31,308 bases of DNA from HGM04593 sp045654645 (GTDB lineage: Bacteria; Bacteroidota; Bacteroidia; Bacteroidales; Bacteroidaceae), in the NCBI GenBank assembly GCA_045654645.1, contig JAZONR010000040.1:1-31308 (forward strand). Reading direction: 5' to 3'. Both the position numbers and the translations under genes were made by a program. Below are positions 26,612-31,308 of the stretch, piece after piece. Within the stretch, counting starts at the first letter, position 1, and each line of letters opens with the position of its first letter. The notes under the pieces were generated by a model, which was not told the origin of the DNA, ran no database searches, and saw only the letters and a list, made by a program, of their open reading frames with translations.

Positions 26612-26796
26612 TGTTGACAATCAATGCAGAAATCAAGAAAAACGAACAGCGCAGTGATAAAACTTACAATGTAAAACTGAGATTTACACTTAGCCGAAAA
26701 ATCAAAAGACTATCAACCACTATCTTCGTAACACCTAAAGACCTGACCAAAGAGTTCAAAATCAAGGCTTCATCTCCAACCAACAAATTGTCGTAA
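26611..26796 (+). pseudogene. Tyrosine recombinase, N-terminal arm-binding fragment
   Basis: A 61-residue product starting MLTINAEIKKNEQRSDKTYN. The alternating basic strands and the segment STTIFVTPKDLTKEF match the arm-type DNA-binding domain at the N-terminus of Bacteroidota phage and ICE integrases, which run to about 400 residues. Here a stop falls after the domain; neither the SAM-like core-binding domain nor the R-H-R-Y catalytic domain is found downstream, so the gene is a remnant. Its place 197 bases after a tRNA, reading away from it, is the classic left end of an integrated element. Codon and base usage are AT-rich compared with the core genes to the left. Confidence 0.65.
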
Positions 26797-26822
26797 CTAG
26801 CTGAAAAACAATAAGCGCCATA

Positions 26823-27128
26823 ATGTTGCAGCAAAAAGTGATGAAGTCAGGAAAAGCAGCTGTAGATGCCCTTATCTACTGAGCAAAGACAGGAATGAGA
26901 GAGTTCACCATGCGTGACGCAGTAAACGACTTTCTGGAGGCGAGCGGTGCAAACCGCCCCTCCATCGGTGGCGAAGAGACTATCCTCGCACACAGAAAAA
27001 TAGCAGCCAACCGACTGACGATTGACTGCATCTATGCTTTGTCCAAAGAGGAACTAACCAAGGTGGACAGGGAGTTGGAGGGTATTGTGGGGGATTTGCC
27101 GAGGCAAGGAGCTAGTATGAGAAGGTAA
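26823..27128 (+). pseudogene. Unrecognised ORF interrupted by an in-frame TGA
   Basis: An ATG at 26823 opens a frame (MLQQKVMKSGKAAVDALIY) that meets TGA at 26880-26882 and continues in the same frame to 27128; the second part alone would start at 26895 (MREFTMRDAVNDFLEASG) and give 77 residues. The composition looks protein-like, helical and charged, but I do not recognise the family. It is probably a decayed gene of the integrated element. The stretch between the integrase stop and this ORF holds nothing else visible. Confidence 0.35.
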
Positions 27129-27187
27129 CATACCACTGTTCTTTCATTATAGCATCTGAACTTTCTGCATAATAGTATGGTTATTAA

Positions 27188-28357
27188 TTACCAAGTTCGT
27201 TTTCCTCCAATAATTATTGTGGATGGAGTATAATTAATTACTTTTTCCTTAATTTTTTCAAAGTTTCTATGATATATTTTGATGCCACCACATAGAAGAC
27301 TTGCATATACATTTATTCGAAGGGCTTCCCATTTGTCAAATGTTTCGGACAAAGAATAAGTAATAGTATACATGTATTTACATGGGCTATCATCAAATTT
27401 AAAATGTTGTTCTTCATTTTCATGTATCACATGTCCTAATCTATAATAGTTAAATCCCTCGCAATAGCTTATATATACGCAATTCTCTTCTTTATATAGT
27501 GCAGCTCCTTTAACATGTTCCCACTCGCATCTTTCTATCACCATAGTAGCCTGTGGGGGAATTGCAACAATTCGTTGTTTTGTATATGTTGTTGATGTAG
27601 AGTGACCTTTACCACTCCCAACTGAAACACCATTGGCTAATGTTCCAATAGCTCCACCTATACCAAGTACATTTGAAACACTTCCAATATTTAAACTTAC
27701 CCCGCTACCACTATTTTGACCTATCGTTGTTTGTTTTGTATCGTAATATACCTTATATTGGCCATCTTCGTCAACTCTGAATGTATTACCTAAATCAACG
27801 TAAATAGTCTGGGTTGATTTGTTTTTGAGTTCAATCATATAATGACCATTAAACGGCCATGGATGAGTCCAAGTTCCATTTAATAGGCAGCCTGTAGATT
27901 GAACTAACGATGCAACCAGATACTTACTTGACATTATTGAAGATGTATCCACGGCAAGAATACCTGCCCAATATGATGCTTTACTCTTTTTTTGAGTACC
28001 ATCAATTGGAAAACGAGCAGATAAATTGTTGTATTTGTTTATAACTGATTGATTATCAATTTCTGGCTTCGCCACTCCACCAGACACTTGTTTGCTTTCT
28101 GTAACTATTGGTGCTGAGTCATTATCATACTTTTCTTTTTCACCATTTTCATAATTTATAGACAATATATCCGATTTGTTAATAGTGTAAGTTGGGCCAT
28201 TCAGATTAGAATGTTTTTTATATTTCACATCAGATTGGTTGACTTCAAGTACTTTTGAAATAATAGTACTACCATCTTTTCTTACAATAACATCTTGAGC
28301 AACAAGTGCTGTACACCATAAAAATGAAGCAATAAATAAAATAATGTTTTTTTTCAT
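27188..28357 (-). CDS. Secreted protein of unknown function
   Basis: 389 residues, not assigned to a named family. A signal peptide is clear (MKKNIILFIASFLWCTALVA, cut near AQ-D). The next segment (IVRKDGSTIISKVLEVNQSD, then VKYKKHSNLNGPTYTINKSD) is a small beta domain common at the N-terminus of Bacteroidota envelope proteins. A glycine- and serine-rich, weakly hydrophobic stretch (about 215-250, SLNIGSVSNVLGIGGAIGTL) lies mid-protein, and the last 150 residues are mixed alpha/beta with many aromatics. The gene is AT-rich and begins 13 bases after the restriction-enzyme remnant on the same strand, so it may be read from the promoter inside that remnant. No function can be claimed. Confidence 0.7.
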   Translation of the reverse strand: MKKNIILFIASFLWCTALVAQDVIVRKDGSTIISKVLEVNQSDVKYKKHSNLNGPTYTINKSDILSINYENGEKEKYDNDSAPIVTESKQVSGGVAKPEIDNQSVINKYNNLSARFPIDGTQKKSKASYWAGILAVDTSSIMSSKYLVASLVQSTGCLLNGTWTHPWPFNGHYMIELKNKSTQTIYVDLGNTFRVDEDGQYKVYYDTKQTTIGQNSGSGVSLNIGSVSNVLGIGGAIGTLANGVSVGSGKGHSTSTTYTKQRIVAIPPQATMVIERCEWEHVKGAALYKEENCVYISYCEGFNYYRLGHVIHENEEQHFKFDDSPCKYMYTITYSLSETFDKWEALRINVYASLLCGGIKIYHRNFEKIKEKVINYTPSTIIIGGKRTW

Positions 28358-28370
28358 TGTAGTTATTTTT

Positions 28371-28598
28371 TTATCTTGGTCCTAAAAATTTATCTCCATT
28401 AAGATGAACCATGTGGTCAGGCATATCGGCAATCCAGACTTCTGTTTCCCAAGCTAATTGCTCTGAGAATTTTTTGAATGTTGCAAAGTCAAGGAATGCT
28501 GTAACATAAATCTTGCCTGCTGCCACATTGCTTGTCATGGATTCTATTTCAATAATACGTTTTGGATCCTTTGGTCCAACTGACGTTACAGAAACCAC
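28371..28598 (-). CDS. C-terminal fragment of a BsuBI/PstI-type restriction endonuclease
   Basis: 75 residues from a GTG start. The text SVTSVGPKDPKR, IYVTAFLDFATFKKF, LAWETEVWIADMPDH and NGDKFLGPR matches the C-terminal third of type II endonucleases of the BsuBI/PstI family (recognising CTGCAG in characterised members). The family is about 315-330 residues, so most of the enzyme is absent, including the DNA-reading N-terminus. The GTG lies within a 90-nt insertion that also brings a -7 element and a GGAGAGAGG ribosome-binding-like stretch, so the piece may still be expressed, but it cannot be an active nuclease alone. Confidence 0.7.
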   Translation of the reverse strand: MVSVTSVGPKDPKRIIEIESMTSNVAAGKIYVTAFLDFATFKKFSEQLAWETEVWIADMPDHMVHLNGDKFLGPR

Positions 28599-28679
28599 GC
28601 TAGTTCACCTCTCTCCTTTGGTTAACTTTTTGCAAAGATAGCACTTTTTGCTTACCTTTCTTTTTTTTGCAAATCTAAA
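28590..28679 (-). other. 90-nt in-frame insertion splitting the restriction gene
   Basis: Between the codons for VES (ending at 28680) and VTS (from 28589), which are adjacent in the BsuBI/PstI family, lie exactly 90 nt (30 codons) with one in-frame TGA. The insert carries TATCTTTGC on the minus strand (28632-28640), bracketed by two 9-bp direct repeats (ACTTTTTGC on the plus strand, 28625-28633 and 28643-28651), then a purine-rich stretch before the GTG. The only flank similarity is a 4-bp GTGG. Confidence 0.6.
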
Positions 28680-28793
28680 GGACTCCACGAAGTATATCCA
28701 ATGTTTTTCCTCTCGATACAGAACAACATCAGGCATTTTATCATGTAATGTAATTTCAAAACCAAGTTGGGATAACTTTTCTATGTTTTTCAC
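28605..28793 (-). pseudogene. Catalytic-region fragment of a BsuBI/PstI-type restriction endonuclease
   Basis: 62 residues from a GTG. LSQLGFEITLHDKMPDVVLY and then REEKHWIYFVES match the family segment that contains the P-D and the E of the PD-(D/E)xK-like active site. After VES the frame runs into the 90-nt insertion (basic, cysteine-containing tail) and stops at a TGA. Coding similarity upstream fades at about 28814, which is where the 90-bp direct repeat begins, so the N-terminal part of the enzyme and any cognate methyltransferase have been lost on this side. Confidence 0.65.
28632..28640 (-). promoter_or_regulatory. -7 element inside the restriction-gene insertion
   Basis: TATCTTTGC on the minus strand, 34 bases before the GTG of the downstream fragment. 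No TTTG -33 word lies at the proper distance. Confidence 0.4.
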
Positions 28794-28813
28794 CAGTTGT
28801 TTATACTGTTGTT

Positions 28814-28909
28814 TTTATCTCTATTTTCTCTGTTTACTGTTTGTTTTCTGTTATATTGTTGATTACTACATACATAAGGCTTTGAAGGAGTTTGAAAACG
28901 GAGGAGAAA
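28814..28909 (+). repeat. Direct repeat, copy 1 (upstream of the ATPase gene)
   Basis: About 95 bp nearly identical to 30898-30989; the core GTTATATTGTTGATTA begins a long shared block ending in GAAGGAGTTTGAAAA. Differences are a few substitutions and a short indel. It could be read as the C-terminal end of a small membrane protein (CYIVDYYIHKALKEFE), but no start codon precedes it here. Confidence 0.85.
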
Positions 28910-28979
28910 AATTAAAGAATAAAAACAAAATCTGCCAATGCTTACAAAAATATAGTTTGTTTGGCATAATATACAGGGT

Positions 28980-29027
28980 TATATTTTGCCATTTGATTAC
29001 ACTTTTATATATTTGTGGCAAAATATA
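28980..29027. promoter_or_regulatory. Promoter of the ATPase gene within a 12-bp inverted repeat
   Basis: TATATTTTGCCA (28980-28991) and TGGCAAAATATA (29016-29027) are perfect inverse copies separated by 24 bases. The left arm contains the -33 TTTG (28985-28988) and the right arm begins one base after the -7 TATATTTG (29008-29015), with a 19-base spacer. A third, one-mismatch copy of the arm, GGCATAATATA, lies at 28963-28973. A protein bound here would block transcription. Confidence 0.7.
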
Positions 29028-29034
29028 ACACATT

Positions 29035-30480
29035 ATGAGCATTATCGTAGGTAGAAAAAAGGAGATTGAGGAGTTAGAAAGACTCTATGAGAGTGAGCGC
29101 CCGGAATTTGTGGCTGTCTATGGAAGAAGGCGTGTTGGAAAGACATTCCTAATTAAACAGGCACTTAAAGGACGTATAACTTTCCAACATACAGGTGTTT
29201 CGCCGGTAGATCAAGAGGGGGAGAAGAATCTTATGAGAACCCAACTTGAAAGTTTCCATTACACCCTGCTGAGCCATGGACTGGAAGGATATTCAAAACC
29301 GAAATCTTGGTTCGAAGCCTTTTTCCAGTTGAAACAACTTCTCATAAAACTAGACAACGGTTCACGCCAAGTTGTGTTTTTAGATGAGCTACCTTGGATG
29401 GATACGCCACGTTCGGGTTTCCTGCCCGCGTTTGAGAGTTTTTGGAATGGTTGGTGTAGCGGGCGAGATAACATAATGCTTGTTGTTTGCGGTAGCGCTA
29501 CTTCTTGGATTCTAAGCAATTTGTCGCGCAATAGAGGTGGATTATATGGCAGGCTGACTTGTGAAATGAAACTCTCTCCGTTTACTTTGAAAGAGTGCGA
29601 GGATTATTTCAAGAATGAAAATATCGAGATGTCGCGTTACGACATTGTACAATCATATATGGTTTTTGGCGGCATTCCTTACTATCTCAGTTACTTCAAA
29701 AAAAGAATGAGCTTTGAAGGAAATGCAGATAATATTCTTTTTGGGAAGAATCCACGGCTTAAAGATGAATTTAACCGCCTGTTCAACGCAATATTCTCAA
29801 ATCCCGAAGATTGCAAGAAAATCATTCGTCTGCTTGCAAAAAAGCACGTCGGTTTTACCCGGGAAGAGATAGCAAAGGAAACAGGCCTGCCATTTGGAGG
29901 AGGTCTTACCGATACTCTGAATGCACTCGTTGAGAGTGATTTCATTCAGCGCTATCGTCCTTATAACGTATCGGGCAAGGTGTCATTTTACAAGCTTATT
30001 GACAATTTCTCTCTATTCTGGTTGAAATATGTGGAGCCGAACACCGAAGATATAAACTTTATGACCGACAATATGACCTCGAATATAATGAGAGTGTGGC
30101 GAGGCGTTGCTTTTGAAGAGGTCTGCTGGCAACATATCGGACAAATTAAACGAGCTTTGGGAATTTCGGGAGTAAGTTCATCAATTTCAGCTTGGAGTGT
30201 GAAGGGTAACGATAACAAAGTAGGAGTACAGATTGACCTTCTCATAATAAGAAATGACAATGTGGTGAATTTATGCGAGATGAAATTTGCCGGTGATATA
30301 TATTCTATCGACAAAGAGGAGGATGCCAAAATAAGGAATAGAATTCAAACTCTTATAAACACGCTATCACCTAAACAATCTGTACATTTGACAATGATTA
30401 CCACCTATGGAGTATCACACACTATGTATGGAGGGCGTGTTCAACAGCAAGTTATATTGGACGACCTTTTTCTGTCCTGA
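29035..30480 (+). CDS. AAA ATPase with DUF234 / PD-(D/E)xK-like C-terminus
   Basis: 481 residues. The N-terminal P-loop ATPase has Walker A GRRRVGKT (30-37), Walker B VVFLDELPWM (D117, E118) and a sensor strand VVCGSATSW (about 150-158). A winged-helix segment lies near 262-310 (HVGFTREEIAKETGLPFGGG). The C-terminal DUF234 region shows FSLFWLKYVEPN, then VGVQIDLLIIRNDNVVNLCE with MKF: D401, E415 and K417 have the spacing of a PD-(D/E)xK nuclease core. The family is widespread in archaea and gut Bacteroidota, and its role is not settled. It stands alone in a repeat-bounded cassette beside a restriction remnant and an AbiE system, so a defence or selfish role is a fair guess. Confidence 0.85.
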   Translation: MSIIVGRKKEIEELERLYESERPEFVAVYGRRRVGKTFLIKQALKGRITFQHTGVSPVDQEGEKNLMRTQLESFHYTLLSHGLEGYSKPKSWFEAFFQLKQLLIKLDNGSRQVVFLDELPWMDTPRSGFLPAFESFWNGWCSGRDNIMLVVCGSATSWILSNLSRNRGGLYGRLTCEMKLSPFTLKECEDYFKNENIEMSRYDIVQSYMVFGGIPYYLSYFKKRMSFEGNADNILFGKNPRLKDEFNRLFNAIFSNPEDCKKIIRLLAKKHVGFTREEIAKETGLPFGGGLTDTLNALVESDFIQRYRPYNVSGKVSFYKLIDNFSLFWLKYVEPNTEDINFMTDNMTSNIMRVWRGVAFEEVCWQHIGQIKRALGISGVSSSISAWSVKGNDNKVGVQIDLLIIRNDNVVNLCEMKFAGDIYSIDKEEDAKIRNRIQTLINTLSPKQSVHLTMITTYGVSHTMYGGRVQQQVILDDLFLS

Positions 30481-30481
30481 C

Positions 30482-30646
30482 CTACAATAAAATAAAGAAT
30501 AAACAAACCACCTTACCGCAGTCTCTTGGGGCTGTAGCTTGGTGGTTTAATAGTTCAATGCTTTCGTCTAAGGTACTTGACTCAAAGATTACTCGCACAT
30601 CTTCTATTCTTCCGGCAATCACAGGGCTCTTCGCTTGACTGCTCAT
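30482..30646 (-). CDS. Possible small ORF, unrecognised
   Basis: 54 codons from ATG at 30646 (MSSQAKSPVIAGRIEDVRVI). The first 30 residues look protein-like, the rest overlaps the hairpin at 30505-30548. No family recognised and no good promoter upstream; possibly a fragment of a former gene. Confidence 0.25.
   Translation of the reverse strand: MSSQAKSPVIAGRIEDVRVIFESSTLDESIELLNHQATAPRDCGKVVCLFFILL
30505..30548. terminator. Hairpin downstream of the ATPase gene
   Basis: AAACCACC (30505-30512) pairs with GGTGGTTT (30541-30548) over a 28-base loop with an inner CAG/CTG. It is 24 bases after the ATPase stop. No clean T-run follows on the plus strand; on the minus strand GTTTATTCTTTATTTT follows. 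Confidence 0.4.
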
Positions 30647-30731
30647 ACCGGGTAATGAAATTTGATTATTTGTTAGATACTATGCCACCTTACTTTCTAA
30701 AGGTCTAACATAGCTTTTCATATATAAGGGA

Positions 30732-31023
30732 ATGAGCCTTTTACAGACAGGAGATTTTTGGGGGAGAGTTCAAGTAAAAACAGTAATCAAATATCGCGTT
30801 TTAATTGCTATTCTGACTGCATTTTTAGGACTTACCCCAGAAGGTTATCGACTTCGTTTTTAATACTTCCATTATTTTGATTGTTTATTGCAATCAGTTT
30901 ATCTCTATTCTATGTTTACTGTTTATTTTCTGTTATATTGTTGATTATTACATACATAAGGCTTTGAAGGAGTTTGAAAAGGAAGGAAAAAGCGGAGATA
31001 CCGCGTGGGATATGCAAAAATAA
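30732..31023 (+). pseudogene. Possible frameshifted small membrane-protein gene
   Basis: An ATG at 30732, preceded by AAGGG, opens a 43-codon frame (MSLLQTGDFWGRVQVKTVIK, with a hydrophobic end) stopping at 30863. A second frame is open from 30829 to 31023 and reads on through hydrophobic sequence to CYIVDYYIHKALKEFEKEG and ends in AWDMQK. One frameshift in the 32-base overlap would give a protein of about 95 residues with two membrane segments and a charged tail. The 3' half is the sequence duplicated before the ATPase gene. Family not recognised. The rest of the 30,481-31,089 interval holds only the small ORF, hairpin and promoter noted separately. Confidence 0.35.
30898..30989 (+). repeat. 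Direct repeat, copy 2 (upstream of the AbiEi gene)
   Basis: Counterpart of 28814-28909. Here the reading CYIVDYYIHKALKEFEKEG continues to a natural-looking C-terminus (stop at 31021-31023), so this copy may be the parent and the other a partial duplicate. Confidence 0.85.
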
Positions 31024-31041
31024 ATAACCTATCAACTCAAA

Positions 31042-31070
31042 TGTCGCAAAAAAAGATTATATTTGCGACA
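31042..31070. promoter_or_regulatory. -7 element and 9-bp inverted repeat before the AbiEi gene
   Basis: TGTCGCAAA (31042-31050) and TTTGCGACA (31062-31070) are perfect inverse copies 11 bases apart. The right arm overlaps the -7 word TATATTTGC (31058-31066). The ATG follows 20 bases later. AbiEi antitoxins are known to repress their own operon by binding inverted repeats, so this is a likely operator. Confidence 0.65.
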
Positions 31071-31089
31071 AAATTTATTATCACACAAA

Positions 31090-31308
31090 ATGCAATCAAT
31101 TGATGATAAGGTATTAAGCAAGGTTAGAAAATGCGGAAGAGGCACAATCTTCTCTTCTGCAGACTTCACTAATTTGGGAGAGCCTAAATCTGTGCTGAAA
31201 GCTTTGGAAAGAATGGCAAATGCCGAAACTATAATCCGTGTAGCACGAGGTATATATTGCTATCCTAAGATTGAAAAGACTTTAGGCTTGGGGGCTATAT
31301 ACCCAACA
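31090..31308 (+). CDS. Type IV toxin-antitoxin AbiEi-family antitoxin (DUF6088), 5' part
   Basis: The first 73 residues of a gene cut by the window edge. MQSIDDKVLSKVRKCGRGTI, then FSSADFTNLGEPKSVLKALE and IIRVARGIYCYPK form the N-terminal winged-helix domain of the AbiEi/DUF6088 family, which ends in the usual GLGAIYPT run. In AbiE systems this protein represses the operon and neutralises the AbiEii nucleotidyltransferase toxin; the toxin gene would be expected just beyond the window. A promoter with an inverted-repeat operator precedes the ATG, and 90-bp repeat copy 2 lies 100 bases upstream. Confidence 0.8.
   Translation, partial: MQSIDDKVLSKVRKCGRGTIFSSADFTNLGEPKSVLKALERMANAETIIRVARGIYCYPKIEKTLGLGAIYPT

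Noticed and set aside
28648..29028. 126-codon plus-strand open frame across repeat copy 1
   Set aside because: Its first third is antisense to the restriction-enzyme fragment and the rest runs into the ATPase promoter; only the part shared with copy 2 looks like former coding sequence.
30481..30731. Second tRNA-end copy or attachment site
   Set aside because: The tRNA 3' sequence GGTTCAAGCCCTAG was not seen again here or elsewhere to the right in the window.
26341..31308. CRISPR array in the defence-like region
   Set aside because: No set of short regularly spaced repeats was found; the only repeats are the two 90-bp copies, the tandem 11-bp pair and inverted repeats.

Overview
The window looks like chromosome of a member of the Bacteroidales (Bacteroides, Prevotella or Muribaculaceae-like). 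The grounds are the recurring Bacteroidota -7 promoter word TAnnTTTG, the near absence of strong Shine-Dalgarno sites, ATP-type PEP carboxykinase, a ParE of the Bacteroidota type, DUF3109 and THUMP-like methyltransferase families, and the gene order topA-aroK-speA-argB. Genus cannot be fixed from the sequence alone.

Region 1 (1-26,220) is core chromosome of moderate to high GC. It holds the 3' end of pckA, a 50-residue YqaE/Pmp3-type membrane protein, a class I methyltransferase, a minus-strand cluster (GNAT-like protein, parE, coaD, S41 protease), DUF3109 and gpmI. These are followed by a plus-strand run of NUDIX, a large secreted TPR protein and an outer-membrane beta-barrel, then topA-aroK and speA-argB with two TGATG stop/start overlaps. 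A minus-strand trio follows (HAD phosphatase, ribF, CPBP protease), and then a two-gene ABC exporter of NatA/NatB type.

Region 2 (26,285-31,308) starts at a tRNA gene with a CAT anticodon. From there the DNA becomes visibly AT-rich and the genes are broken or accessory. There is the N-terminal arm-binding piece of a tyrosine recombinase directly after the tRNA, a nonsense-interrupted ORF, a secreted protein of unknown function, and the C-terminal remnant of a BsuBI/PstI-type restriction endonuclease split by 90 nt after its conserved acidic residue. Next come an AAA ATPase fused to a PD-(D/E)xK-like C-terminus (DUF234 type), a decayed small membrane-protein gene, and the start of an AbiEi (DUF6088) antitoxin cut by the window edge. 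This is best read as the worn left part of a tRNA-integrated genomic island carrying defence modules.

The most interesting structure is in the last 3 kb. A roughly 90-bp repeat occurs before both the ATPase gene and the AbiEi gene and abuts the truncated restriction gene, so the ATPase sits in a repeat-bounded cassette. Both genes also have perfect inverted repeats over their promoters (12 bp arms for the ATPase, 9 bp arms for AbiEi), which suggests autoregulation. Functional statements on the island are inference from family resemblance recalled without database searches.
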